A DNA stretch of 64,000 bases from Nansenia antarctica (lineage: Eukaryota > Chordata > Actinopteri > Argentiniformes > Microstomatidae). Shown here one piece after another: positions 52,885-62,400 of this stretch. How positions within the stretch are numbered: position 1 is the first letter of the stretch; each line of letters begins with the position of its first letter. Both the position numbers and the translations under genes were made by a program. The stretch spans positions 27,257,593-27,321,592 of the forward strand of contig OZ022353.1 in assembly GCA_963989245.1 (NCBI GenBank). The letters are read 5' to 3'. Below the pieces are notes generated by a model. That model saw only the letters and a list, made by a program, of their open reading frames with translations, did not search any database and was not told where the DNA came from.

Positions 52885-53258
52885 TCAGCTCATTTGCCAT
52901 GGGAAATACTGTAGGTCTTGAACACTATTTAGCTGGGGTCAAGGTTTAAAAGTATGCTATAGAAAAGAGAACAAAACCTTGCAAAGTCTGCCTTCAAGAG
53001 GTAAGTACAGGTGGTGATCTGGTATCCCTTAGTGAATATCACACCACTTTTAAATAATTATATTCTATTATTTTATTTTCTATTCTATTTATTTTCTGTC
53101 AATATTGTACTGATGATGCTTATTTACAGTTTATGTACTGCCACAGAGGTGATTTGGAACCACACTCTCATGATAAAGTAGTCCAGCCTGAGATATAAAC
53201 TTGATGATGGGTTGACAGTGGAGAGCAGACGGTTGGTATGTCGATGATAAACTGACAT
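52885..53258. repeat. Dispersed duplication, copy 2
   Basis: Partner of 41695-42043 in the same orientation. It keeps the CTTCAAGAGGTAAGTACAGG donor-like motif and adds a 10-base TTTATGTACT-type insertion and the CACACTCTCATGATAAAGT segment. A third, short relative of its CAGAGGTGATTTGGAA part is at about 8410-8450. Confidence 0.85.
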
Positions 53259-53287
53259 TGAGGATGACTCTTGGCCTAATGGTAGAC

Positions 53288-53388
53288 CCTGGGGTTGAAC
53301 CCTGCCCATCACATGTATACCACAGAGGAGAAAGATGCTGGGGTTGAACCCTGCCCATAACATGTATACCACAGAGGAGAAAGATGCT
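53288..53388. repeat. Tandem duplication of a 49-bp unit
   Basis: Two successive copies of CTGGGGTTGAACCCTGCCCA followed by a CATGTATACCACAGAGGAGAAAGATG-type end, differing at about one position. Confidence 0.9.
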
Positions 53389-53973
53389 GTGCCACAGCCT
53401 CCATATCCCACAGCCAGACTGTAAAAAGCTGTTGTAAAAACGATCATTATAAACAGTGCAAACAGGGGGGCATGAACTATACAGTATATGGCAGAGGAGG
53501 CTTTATTTAATAAATTACCTTCTGTGCAACAATGTGTTTTAGATATGTGTAAAGGGGAACCAGATGGCGGTGTTATCATTCCTTGAGGTTTTACGAAACT
53601 CGATGAAAGTGTGAGATCACTTTCTGTAATGATTTATTTATGGCGCTCATTTGTGGCTGTAAATCTGTAAATAAGTATCACAGCAAATTAGTGCCCTTTG
53701 GTGAGGGTTAGGATTTGGGTTTGCCTCTGTTTTGCTCCAGCAAATTCATCACTGTGATGAATGCAATGAGTTGCAAAATACACTAGATAGTACTGTAATT
53801 TCATTCATTTCATGTTGTATCAGCTTTGTATACTCCGAGCTGCATATTCACACAGATGATATAAAAACTGAAAGAAATTAATAAAACGTTTAATATAAAT
53901 TGTTTAAAGAATTATATGAAGAACATTATATAAAAAACGCGATATAAGAATGTGACAATAATAGTGAATAGCC

Positions 53974-53976
<3 letters not shown>
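53389..53976. other. Unassigned stretch
   Basis: No coding or repeat feature was supported. A short AT-rich region leads into the AAT microsatellite. Confidence 0.4.

Positions 53977-54019
<43 letters not shown>
53977..54019. repeat. (AAT)n microsatellite at the 3' end of an L2 LINE
   Basis: About 14 AAT units directly adjoin the minus-strand LINE terminus (TTATATAGCGCTTTTCTAGA). This is therefore the simple-sequence tail of the LINE. Confidence 0.95.
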
Positions 54020-54149
54020 TATTAGACTTATATAGCGCTTTTCTAGACACTCAAAGACGCTTAACAAACTGAAAAGATCGAGTAGTAATAATAAAAAGAA
54101 ACAAAAAAAGTATAAAAGAAAGTATAGGGGCCTAATTAAGGTAGTGCTG

Positions 54150-54690
54150 GGGACACATGGGAAGGGGAGGGGGAGAGGGTTAACTGGTGAAGGCAAGGTT
54201 GAAGAGGTGGGTTTTGAGGGCCTGTTTAAATGTTGGGAGGGTGTTGGCCTGTCTGATGTGGTTGGGGAGGGCGTTCCAGAGGGACTGGCTGCGGCTGAAA
54301 AGGCCCTATCACCCCAGGTCTGGAGCTTGGTCCTGGTGGTCTTGAGGGTGGTTTGGTCGTCAAACCTGAGGCAACGAGAGGATGTGTGGAGGGGGATGAG
54401 GTCGTCAAGGTAGGAGGGGGCCAGATTGTTGATGGCTTTGTAAGTGGTGAGTAGGATTTTGAATTGGATCCTGTTTTTGACCGGGAGCCAGTGTAGGTTT
54501 TGGAGGACAGGGGTGATGTGGTCATGTGGAGGTGAGCAGACAAGCAGCAGAGTTCTGGACGTATTGGAATTTGTTTAGGATGTTATTAGGCAAACCGTAG
54601 AGGATGCTGTTGCAGGAGTTATGATAGCGTGGATAAGTGCTTCAGCAGCGGAAAAGGACAGGGAGGGTCGGATGCAGGCAATGTTCCTGA
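54150..54690 (-). pseudogene. L2 reverse transcriptase C-terminal part
   Basis: Across several minus-strand frames I can read a sequence of the type LHWLPVKNRIQFKILL followed by TYKAINNLAPSYLDDL, then LQTWGDRAFSAAA at about 54320-54280 and the terminal KPSKPTSSTLPSP-like end. These are the same blocks as in the L2 fragment at 4063-4770 but from a different L2 lineage. The hAT insertion at 54692 separates it from the catalytic core. Confidence 0.65.
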
Positions 54691-54963
54691 GTAGGGTTGG
54701 GTACCGAAAATCGGTACCGGTAGGTACCGGTTACTTTACATTCAGTATTTACCGTACCGAATTGCAAAGGAGATTTCGGTACCTCATTTCGGTACTTTTC
54801 TATCTCGCCCCCTGGTGTCCGGTGTCATGCAACAGTCAACTGGTGACGTCACATCGCCTGTTAAATTTCCACTCAGTGCGTGTCGTCGTGGTAGTGAGCT
54901 GAGCAGTTGTGTTACGAGTTAAGAAGAGTGAGTGAAAGTATTATACATTATATTATCTGAATT

Positions 54964-54997
<34 letters not shown>

Positions 54998-55050
54998 CAT
55001 CATCATATTATCGAATTTCGCTAGCTAGCCTAGCTACGAGGTCACCGAGA

Positions 55051-55343
55051 ATGCCGAAGGCCCTAATGAAGCAGCGTTCTAAAGTGTGGCTGCATTTCAC
55101 CCGACTCGACGAAAACAACGCGAAGTGCTCAAAATGCTTAAAGTCATTCGCGTGTAAAGCAGGGAACACATCTAACTTGATGAAACACCTGGCAACGCAC
55201 GGGATACATTTAAGGGTAGAAGGGTGCACCGTGTTTGACAGCTTTCACTTTCGCTTTCACCTTGGCAAAGAAGGGAACTTTGACCAAAGACAAGGTGGAG
55301 GAAATTCACAGGGCTGTTACCAGGTTTGTGGTCAAGGGACTGC
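55051..55343 (+). pseudogene. hAT transposase 5' fragment with BED zinc finger
   Basis: It starts MPKALMKQRSKVWLHFTRLD at 55051. The BED finger residues are visible: Trp-x2-Phe (WLHF), C-x2-C in AKCSKCLKSF, then NLMKHLATHGIH with the two histidines. A one-base frame change near 55240 separates this from LTKDKVEEIHRAVTRFVVKGL, the usual segment after the finger. The catalytic RNase H-like core and dimerisation domain are absent. The coding sequence breaks off at the Gypsy junction near 55343-55352. Confidence 0.85.
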
Positions 55344-55351
55344 ATTCAAGG

Positions 55352-58300
55352 TCAAGGGATCCTATCAATGGAGACCGTCTCGTGTCTACCACCAACGTCC
55401 ACCACCAGGGTCTTGTCCCCGTGTTGTAGGACCTTGAACGGGCCATCGTAAGGGGGGCGTAGGGGGCCGCGGTGGGCGTCGTGGCGAATGAAGACAAAGT
55501 CTGACGAGCGCAGCTCGGTGGGGACCCGGAAAGCAGGGGCACCGTGCTGTGAAGTAGGGACGGGTGCGAACACCTCAGCGGCTTCCAGTAGGGAGGAGCG
55601 CTGCCTGGCTGCAGACCAGGGGACAGTGGCATCCGGGATGAAATCCCCGGGGACTCGTAGGGTTTGGCCGTATACGAGTTTGGCAGACGAGGACTGCAAG
55701 TCCTCCTTGGGGGCACATCTGAGGCCAAGCATGACCCACGGAAGCTTGTCCACCCAGTTGCCGTCCGTCAAACTCGCGCGTAGGGCCGCCTTCATTGAGC
55801 GGTGGAACCGCTCGCACAAACCGTTAGCCTGGGGGTGATAGGCAGTAGTGCGGTGCAGCTTTACCCCCAAACCATTAGCTACAGCGTTCCACCGTTCCGA
55901 GGTAAACTGCGAGCCACGGTCAGAGGACAGGTCAGACGGGGTCCCAAAGCGCGCGACCCACGTGCCGATGAACGCACGGGCCACGTCGGAAGACGCCGTC
56001 GAGGAGAGGGGAACGGCTTCGGGCCAGCGGGTCGTCCTGTCCACCATGGTGAAAAGGTAGGTGAAGCCGTGAGAGGCGGGCAGTGGTCCCACAAGGTCGA
56101 CGTTGACGTGGTCGAACCTCCTCTCAGGAACAGTGAAGGGCTCAAAAGGGGCTCTGGTATGGCGGTGTACTTTGGCGCGTTGACAGGCCACGCACGTGTC
56201 GACCCAGCCCCTTACCTCCTTCTTGAGTCCCTGCCATACGAACTTCTCAGAAACTAATTTCACTGATGGTTTCCTGCCGGGGTGGGAGAGGTTGTGTACA
56301 GCCTCAAAAACGGGCCGGCGCCAGTTCACAGGGACTAGCGGCCGCGGCTGGCCCGTAGAGAAGTCGCACAGCAGTTTTGCGCCTGAGTCACCGACTGCGA
56401 CATCCTCCAAGCGTAGACTTGTGTCCGCGTTCTTGAGGGTCTGGACCCCGTGATCGGAGGCCTGGTCCGCACTCATGCGGAGGTAGTCGAGACCCAGTTG
56501 AACAGCCCCGACGACCGCTCTGGAGAGACAGTCCGCGACCACGTTGGACTTGCCAGCGATGTGTTGGATGTCCGTGGTGTACTCAGATATGTACGAGAGC
56601 TGGCGTTGCTGGCGGGCAGACCAAGGCTTGGCCACCTTGGACATGGAGAACGTGAGGGGTTTGTGATCCACGAACGCCGTTAACTCACGGCCTTCCAGCA
56701 GGAACCGGAAGTGGCGGACTGCCAAAAAGAGGCCCAGGAGCTCCCTGTCGAACGCGCTGTATTTGCGCTCTCTGGGCGTCAACTGACGGCTGAAAAAGGC
56801 GAGCGGCTGCCAGGCGCCTGCGACCCATTGTTCGTGCACCGCGCCGACGGCGTAGTCCGACGCATCGGTGGTGATGGCAATAGGGGCCTTGGGTGACGGG
56901 TGGGCCAACATGGCGGCCTGGCTTAGGGCGGTCTTGGTGGCAATGAAGGCGGCTTCCCTCTCGGCCGTCCAGTCGATGGCCTGGTTCGGGGATTTGTCCT
57001 TCATAGCCTCGTACAGCGGGTGCATGGTGTGGGCTGCACGGTGAATGAACCGGTGATAAAAAGTCACCATTCCGAGAAACTCTCGGAGTGCTCGAGCTGT
57101 GTATGGGCGGGGGAAGGCGGAAACGGCCTCCACCTTCGATGGGAGGGGGGCGGCCCCATCTTTGTTGATGAGATGCCCAAGGAATTGGATGGAGGGTAAC
57201 CCGAACAGACACTTCGCCGGGTTAATGATCAGGCCATGTTGGCTGAGCCTCTTGAAGAGGTCTCGGAGATGTGCCAGGTGCTCTTCCTCCGAGGAGCTGG
57301 CAACGAGGATGTCGTCCAAATAGACGAATAGGAATGGCATGTCTCTGAGCGTCGAATCCATTAGCCGCTGAAAGGACTGGGCTGCATTCTTAAGTCCAAA
57401 CGGCATGCGGAGGAATTCGAATAGCCCGAACGGCGTGATCACCGCCGTTTTGGGAATGTCTGAAGGGAGCACGGGGACTTGGTGGTAGCCACGCACTAGG
57501 TCCACCTTTGAGAAAACCAGCTTACCCGCCAGATGCGCAGAGAAGTCCTGAATGTGGGGGACTGGGTAGCGGTCGGGTGTCGTAGCGTCGTTGAGGCGGC
57601 GGTAGTCGCCACACGGTCGCCACCCGCCGTCTGGTTTCGGCACGATGTGTAGCTGTGAGGCCCACGGGCTGTCTGAGCGGCGGATGATACCAAGGCGCTC
57701 CATGTTGGCGAACTCAGACTTAGCGACTGCTAGCCTGTCGGGGTTGAGCCGCCGGGCCCTAGCGTAGATGGGGGCGCCCTTGGTCTCAATGTGGTGCTCC
57801 ACCCCATGTTTGGTAGTGGTGGCGGAAAATGTGGGCTGTGTCAAGCTGGGGAACTCGCTGAGCAGGTGCTGATAGTTGTCACCCTCTGAGAGTGAGCTGG
57901 AGAGCCCGCCGTACGTCGCCTCACTGCGGACACATGCAAGTGAGGAGAATGTCAGTGCGTACACCAGGCGGTTGTTCTTGACGTCCACGAGCAGTCCGTG
58001 AGCGCATAGGAAATCTGCACCGAGGAGGGGGAAAGAGATGTCGGCCGTGCCGAAGTCCCATGTAAACCGCTGACCCCCGAAACATAGGTCTACAGCTTTC
58101 GTGCCATAGGTGCGGATGGGGGTGTCGTTAGCGGACTTTAAATGTGGGCCATGACCTCCCCTGGCGGTGTCATCCACTGTCGCAGGCAGGACGCTCCTCT
58201 GAGCACCGGTGTCACAGAGGAATTTGCACCCGGAGAGAGTGTCTCTGATGAATAGTAGCTGGTTTGTTGTGCCCACACTCATAGCCACTACAGAGCGCAG

Positions 58301-58384
58301 GCTTTGCCGTTTCCCGTCGAGCTGTAGTTGCAAGGGGAGCGGCACCTCTTCGCTTTCGCGCCAAAGTGTGAGTGAAAATAGCAC
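55352..58384 (-). CDS. Pol of the hAT-embedded Gypsy element, open over 1010 codons
   Basis: The frame is uninterrupted. Protease: KFLCDTGAQRSVLPA with DTG at residues 58-60. Reverse transcriptase: WRPCGDYRRLN, FSKVDLVRGYHQ, and FLFVYLDDILVA with YLDD at 355-358. RNase H begins with AITTDASDYAVGAV. The integrase has an HHCC finger (NLSHPGRKPSVK ... CVACQRAK) and catalytic motifs NVDLVGPLP, SSDRGSQF and NGLCERFHRSM. The C-terminus reads VVDVGGRHETVSIDRIP and stops at the hAT junction, a little shorter than usual, so the last residues may be lost. Despite the missing 3' LTR the genes show no decay, so the rearrangement is recent. Confidence 0.9.
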   Translation of the reverse strand: MLFSLTLWRESEEVPLPLQLQLDGKRQSLRSVVAMSVGTTNQLLFIRDTLSGCKFLCDTGAQRSVLPATVDDTARGGHGPHLKSANDTPIRTYGTKAVDLCFGGQRFTWDFGTADISFPLLGADFLCAHGLLVDVKNNRLVYALTFSSLACVRSEATYGGLSSSLSEGDNYQHLLSEFPSLTQPTFSATTTKHGVEHHIETKGAPIYARARRLNPDRLAVAKSEFANMERLGIIRRSDSPWASQLHIVPKPDGGWRPCGDYRRLNDATTPDRYPVPHIQDFSAHLAGKLVFSKVDLVRGYHQVPVLPSDIPKTAVITPFGLFEFLRMPFGLKNAAQSFQRLMDSTLRDMPFLFVYLDDILVASSSEEEHLAHLRDLFKRLSQHGLIINPAKCLFGLPSIQFLGHLINKDGAAPLPSKVEAVSAFPRPYTARALREFLGMVTFYHRFIHRAAHTMHPLYEAMKDKSPNQAIDWTAEREAAFIATKTALSQAAMLAHPSPKAPIAITTDASDYAVGAVHEQWVAGAWQPLAFFSRQLTPRERKYSAFDRELLGLFLAVRHFRFLLEGRELTAFVDHKPLTFSMSKVAKPWSARQQRQLSYISEYTTDIQHIAGKSNVVADCLSRAVVGAVQLGLDYLRMSADQASDHGVQTLKNADTSLRLEDVAVGDSGAKLLCDFSTGQPRPLVPVNWRRPVFEAVHNLSHPGRKPSVKLVSEKFVWQGLKKEVRGWVDTCVACQRAKVHRHTRAPFEPFTVPERRFDHVNVDLVGPLPASHGFTYLFTMVDRTTRWPEAVPLSSTASSDVARAFIGTWVARFGTPSDLSSDRGSQFTSERWNAVANGLGVKLHRTTAYHPQANGLCERFHRSMKAALRASLTDGNWVDKLPWVMLGLRCAPKEDLQSSSAKLVYGQTLRVPGDFIPDATVPWSAARQRSSLLEAAEVFAPVPTSQHGAPAFRVPTELRSSDFVFIRHDAHRGPLRPPYDGPFKVLQHGDKTLVVDVGGRHETVSIDRIP

Positions 58385-58977
58385 ATGCCTGGGCTAGTAC
58401 GGCTATCGGTGGTAGGTGGGCCCTTGTTAGCTAGCCTGTCTCTGCCAGGGGGAGTGTAATTGTGTGTCGGGGCTAGCACTTCAGGGGTAAAACGCTGGGT
58501 AGCTAGGAAGAAGCGGTCAGCCTCTTCTGCTAACTCACGGGGTTCAGTAATAGTCGTATTAGCGAGCGCTGACTGTACATGTGCAGGCATGTGCCGAAGA
58601 AACAGCTCAATAAATAGAAAATTCGGTTCTTCCGTACCTAGTAGGTTTAGCATCATGTCCATGTGCTGGGAAGGCTTGCTGTCTCCCAGCCCCTGAATTG
58701 CAAACAGACGTCGGGCTCGTTCTGACCGTGACAGTTCGAAGGTCTTGAGGAGGAGAGCCTTAAACACTGTATATTTATTGAGGGCAGGGGGAGCTGTAAT
58801 GAAGCCCACCGTTCTGGCTGCAGTGGAGCTCCCCAGCGCCGAGATGACATGGTAGTAGCGTGCGGCGTCGTCTGCAATCCCACGGAGGGCGAACTGCGCC
58901 TCCGTCTGTGCGAACCATGCTGCCGCGGACGTCTCCCAAAACTCCGGCAATTTGAGAATAACGGCGTTATTTGCCAT
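58288..58977 (-). CDS. Gag of the hAT-embedded Gypsy element
   Basis: A frame of 229 codons from the ATG at 58977 (MANNAVILKLPEFWETSAAAW...) is intact. I chose this start because an ATG further upstream at 59103 lies within the LTR and primer site. Capsid-like sequence is followed near the C-terminus by CYFHSHFGAKAKRCRSPC, a cysteine/histidine box characteristic of this Gypsy group. It overlaps pol by 97 bases, with pol in the -1 frame. Confidence 0.82.
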   Translation of the reverse strand: MANNAVILKLPEFWETSAAAWFAQTEAQFALRGIADDAARYYHVISALGSSTAARTVGFITAPPALNKYTVFKALLLKTFELSRSERARRLFAIQGLGDSKPSQHMDMMLNLLGTEEPNFLFIELFLRHMPAHVQSALANTTITEPRELAEEADRFFLATQRFTPEVLAPTHNYTPPGRDRLANKGPPTTDSRTSPGMCYFHSHFGAKAKRCRSPCNYSSTGNGKACAL

Positions 58978-59027
58978 GTTCGGTTCAGTCTCGGATACTT
59001 CAACAGGACTGACGTCGGGGTCACCAA

Positions 59028-59218
59028 TGTAGTGCCGAGAGACGGGAGTCGGAGGCGGTGTATCGAATGTCACAGCTAAACGTTTATTTACAGACATGAA
59101 CAAGTCTCTACCACATGCTTCAAGAAGTCACAAACCTGGGTACCACCCACTTAACCCTCCGTGCGGAACCATACACCCAACCCATAGTTCCGGGGGTGAA
59201 TTATGTCAACCCACCACA
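59028..59218 (-). repeat. Short (191-bp) 5' LTR of the Gypsy element
   Basis: On the minus strand it starts TGTGGTGGG at 59218 and ends CACTACA at 59028. One base later comes TGGTGACCCCGACGTCAG, a normal tRNA-type primer site (59009-59026). The minus-strand ATG at 59103 lies inside the LTR and is not the gag start. Confidence 0.8.
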
Positions 59219-59284
59219 GTGTTTATATAACTAATATATATTGTGCCTCAGCAATAAAAAAGTGAAAAGCTGTTTAATGTTGTC

Positions 59285-59293
59285 GACCGTGTT

Positions 59294-59330
<37 letters not shown>
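59285..59330. repeat. (TA)n microsatellite in the hAT 3' region
   Basis: About 18 TA units just inside the GGTACCG-rich right end of the hAT element. Confidence 0.95.
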
Positions 59331-59449
59331 ATTTTTAAAAATCAAAAGTACCGAATTAAGTACCGTTTTGGTACCGGTACCGTTTTTAAAGTATCGGTTA
59401 GGTACCGGTACCGGATAAAACCCAAACGATACCCAACCCTATTCCTGAG

Positions 59450-61870
59450 GGGGAAAAAAGCAGATTTAGTGACCTGGTTGGCATGGGGAAGGAACGAGAG
59501 GGTGGGGTCAAAGATGATGCCAAAGACACGGTGAAGCCATCGATGTTGAGTGAGAATGTCTGGCTGGAACGGGTGAGGGACTTTGAGCCGATGATGAGGA
59601 TTTCCGGTTTATTGCAGTTAAGTTTCAGAAAATTCAGTTGCATCCATAATGTTATGTCGCTGAGGCAGGTAGTGAGAGTGGAGTGGGTGTTAGGGGAGAT
59701 GGTTTTGGAGGAGAGGTAGAGTTGGGTGTCATCGGCATAGCAGTGGAGGCGGAGGCCGTGGTGGTGGAGGACCTGTCCAAGTGGAAGGATGTACAGGATG
59801 AAGAGGAGAGGGCCTAGCACTGAACCCTGGGGGACACCGTGGGTGACTGGAGCAGTGGAGGATTTACAGTTTACTTATTGAGATGTATTGATGTCTGTCT
59901 GAGGGATAGGACTTGAACCAGGAGAGGGCGGTGCCGGTTATGCCAATGTGTTGGAGACGGGTGAGGAGGAAGGAATGGTTGATGGTGTCAAAGGCGGCGC
60001 TGAGGTCGAGGAGGATGAATTAATTTAATTTTATAATTTTGCCATTTAGCAGACCCTTTTAATCCAAAGCGAAGGTGGTGGATGAGGATGGCCAGAGTCA
60101 GCAGAGAGGAGTATGTCGTTGATGATTTTTAGTAGTGCTGTTTCAGTGCTGTGTTTGGAACGGAAGCCAGATTGGAATAGTTCATACAGGTTATTGGAGT
60201 CAAGGTGGGATTTGAGTTGGGCAGCAACAACTTTCTCGAGGATTTTGGACAGGAAGGTGAGAGTGGAATGGCCCGGTAGTTGTTGGGGGTGTCAGGGTCG
60301 AGACCAGGTTTTTTAAGTATGGGGGTAATAGCAGCGAGCTTGAGGGCAGCGGGGACAATGCCGGTGGACAGGGAGGAGTTAATTATGTTTGTGCTGAGTG
60401 GGGTGAGTGTGGGGAGACAGGCCTTGACTAGGGAGGAGGGAATGGGGTCCAAGACGTAGGTTGAGGACTTCATGCTGGTGACTCTAGAGGGTAGGACGGA
60501 ATCAGTGATTGGACTGAAAGATGTAAGAGGATGACTTGCGGGGTAGTGGTGGTCTAGTGGATAGTGAGTTGGACTTGTGATCGGAAGGTTGTGAGTTCAA
60601 ATCCCGCCTGAATCCACACCACTACTAGTGTTTCCTTGAGTAAGGCACTTAGCCCTCAGTTACTCCAATGGGAATGTCCCTGTAATTCATAATTATAAGT
60701 CGCTTTGGATTAAAAGCGTCTGCTAAATGGCAAAGTTAAAAAAGAAATTAATTAAAATTAACATGGGGGTTGTAATGGGGGTCAGGGAGGGTGGTGGGAG
60801 AGGCAGCAGTCAGGTTGTGTATTGTGTCAATTTTGGTTTGAAAGAATGTTAGAAATAGGTTGCATTTGCTGGTGGTGATAGTGTCCATGGGCTGGAGGAG
60901 TTTGTTGATGGTGGAGTGTTTTGGGGTTGTTACGGCCAGAATCGATGATGGAGGAATAGTAGGAGGAGCGCGCACTGTTGAGGGCTTCTTTATATTGTTG
61001 TTGGTGAAGTTTGTAGGCATCCAAATGGACAGTGAGACCAGTTATTTTGTGTAGGTGTTCAAGTTGACGGCCTTTGGCTTTGAGATGGTGGAGTTGGTCG
61101 GTGTACCAGGGGGCAGAGTGAGTGAAGGAGACATATTTACTTTTGGTGGGAGCAACCTGGTCAAGGCAGGAGGAAAGTGCATCATTGTAGGTGTTGACCA
61201 GTTCAGTGGGGGAGACGCCTGGAGTGAAGGCAGAGTCAGAGATGGAGTCAGCCAGGATGGAGGAGAAGGAGGAGGGGTTAATGGACTTGAGATTCCGGAA
61301 TGTTATGGTGCGTTTCTGTTTGTCATGGGGGGTGGGGATGTCTATGTCCAGGGTGATGGCCAGATGGTCAGAGATAGTGAGGTCGGTGCTGGTCAGATTG
61401 CTGATGGTGATGCCAGAGGTGCAGACCAGGTCCAGTGTGTGTCCTTTTCTGTGGGTGGGGAAATCTACGTGTTGGGTAATGTTAAAATAGTGGAGAATGT
61501 CCAGGAGTTCCGTTGAGGTTTTGCAGTTGGAGTCGACATGGATATTAAAATCGCCTAATAACAGAATAGATGGTGAAATGGCACAAAGCTGAGTTAGAAA
61601 TTCAGACAGATCAGAAGGAAATGCCGGGTTTGGCTTAGGGGGGCGGTAGATGACAGCAGTAACCAGGGGTTTAGGAACAGACAGTTTGAAGGCGAGGTGC
61701 TCGAATGAGGAGGAGGGAATAGATATTGTGGTCGTTTTTATGTTTTGACGATGTAGTGTTGGTTTTTCCAGATATGTGTATCCAGGGGGTGCAGTCTGTT
61801 TGAGGGAGAAATATTCCAGTGGTTTATGCCACGTTTCGTTTCAGTAATACAGAAGATATTATGCTATGAG
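59450..61870 (-). pseudogene. L2 endonuclease / reverse transcriptase, 5' part, frameshifted
   Basis: Read right to left on the minus strand. Endonuclease remnants near 61850-61540 include a TET motif and LLGDFNIHVDS. They continue with HTLDLVCTSGI and SDHLAITLDI in the 61450-61340 region. RT parts follow: YVLDPIPSSLVKACLP and TPILKKPGLDP near 60460-60290, then the catalytic part LHCYADDTQLYLS at about 59745-59707 and LNFLKLNCNKPEILIIG near 59640-59590. Stops and frame changes occur throughout. The catalytic box YADD is preserved. Confidence 0.8.
60541..60740 (+). mobile_element. tRNA-derived SINE with L2 tail
   Basis: The head has RNA polymerase III boxes: TGGTCTAGTGG (box A, 60549-60559) and GAGTTCAAATCC (box B, about 60592-60603). 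The tail AAGTCGCTTTGGATTAAAAG then CGTCTGCTAAATGG (60698-60731) matches the 3' end of the L2 LINE at about 5033-5066. That explains mobilisation by L2 machinery. It is inserted in the L2 LINE body in the opposite orientation, so it is younger than that LINE. A 55-base piece of a similar tail in reverse orientation lies at 60020-60075. Confidence 0.88.
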
Positions 61871-62214
61871 GCCGGTAATGGAAATGTTGAATCAAAAATA
61901 TCCACAATTGAAAGAATCCAATCCACCTGAAAGACGCAACTGACAATGTCATCTATATAGCTTTACATTCGCTAGTTTACAGCTTACATAATTATTTCTC
62001 TACTGTCCCTTTCACCAACCCAAGAATTTTACTGTGTACCTGGACATTGATGTAATAATGCCCAACTTTCGCAATAAAAAATAAAACATGTATGTAGGTG
62101 GGCAATTACAGAGGACGGCGCTGGGGGTGTAGCTGTGTTCTCTGGAGTCTGGATGACAGTGCTGGCAATGCAACATGCTTCATAGTTACTGAACCACAGT
62201 GCTGGACAATGCAA
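61871..62214. other. Unassigned stretch
   Basis: A TGTACCTGGACATTGATGTAATAA motif at about 62034-62057 resembles LINE-like 3' ends near 23255 and 24895. A GCAACATGCTTCATAG string is repeated at 62167 and 62211. Nothing else recognised. Confidence 0.4.
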
Positions 62215-62224
62215 CATGCTTCAT

Positions 62225-62400
62225 AGGGGGTCATCCCTATGTTCCCCGGGTCCTATGTTCCCCGGGTCCTATGTTCCCCGATTTCTTAGCAAAAAAAAAA
62301 AAAGGGTTCTATGTTCCCCGCTTCCGAAAAAGGGTTCTATGTTCCCCGCTTCCGAAAAAGGGTTCTATGTTCCCCGCTTCCGTATGTTCCCCGCCTGCCG
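62225..62400. repeat. Short tandem repeat based on CTATGTTCCCCG
   Basis: About seven copies of a core CTATGTTCCCCG occur in two arrangements: GGGTCCTATGTTCCCC at the left and GGGTTCTATGTTCCCCGCTT then CCGAAAAA at the right. A poly-A run lies between them. The reading frames it opens are not genes. Confidence 0.85.

Larger units (their letters stand above)
55352..59218 (-). mobile_element. Gypsy LTR retrotransposon lacking its 3' LTR, inside a hAT element
   Basis: The 5' LTR is at 59028-59218, the primer site at 59009-59026, gag at 58977-58288 and pol at 58384-55352. The 3' end stops abruptly one codon after IDRIP, at the junction with hAT transposase sequence. No second LTR, polypurine tract or 5-bp duplication exists. 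A deletion that removed both the Gypsy 3' end and the hAT transposase core is the simplest account. Confidence 0.88.
54692..59441 (+). mobile_element. hAT transposon carrying a Gypsy gag-pol in place of most of its transposase
   Basis: Perfect 8-bp duplication TTCCTGAG at 54684-54691 and 59442-59449. The inverted ends TAGGGTTGGGTA match for 12 bases. Both subterminal regions are packed with GGTACCG motifs (54700-54790 and 59345-59415). Only the 5' part of a BED-finger transposase gene remains (55051 to about 55343). From 55352 to 59218 the element consists of a minus-strand Gypsy retrotransposon with one LTR. It sits in an L2 LINE. Confidence 0.9.
54020..61870 (-). mobile_element. L2-like LINE, minus strand, interrupted by hAT and SINE
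   Basis: The 3' terminus is at 54020 (TATATAGCGCTTTTCTAGACAC). The RT C-terminal region is at about 54200-54680, RT core pieces are at 59450-60475, and the AP-endonuclease region is at about 60750-61870. Interruptions are hAT 54692-59441, a SINE 60541-60740 and a short SINE-tail piece near 60020-60075. Many frameshifts are present. Without insertions the LINE is about 2.9 kb, close to a complete L2 ORF2 but lacking its 5' start. Confidence 0.82.

Noticed and set aside
58978..59103. Upstream ATG at 59103 as the start of the second Gypsy gag
   Set aside because: This stretch is the LTR end and the primer binding site; the ATG at 58977 lies correctly downstream of it.
60541..60612. A functional tRNA gene
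   Set aside because: It has A and B boxes, but no convincing cloverleaf acceptor pairing, and it continues into an L2-type tail, so it is a SINE.
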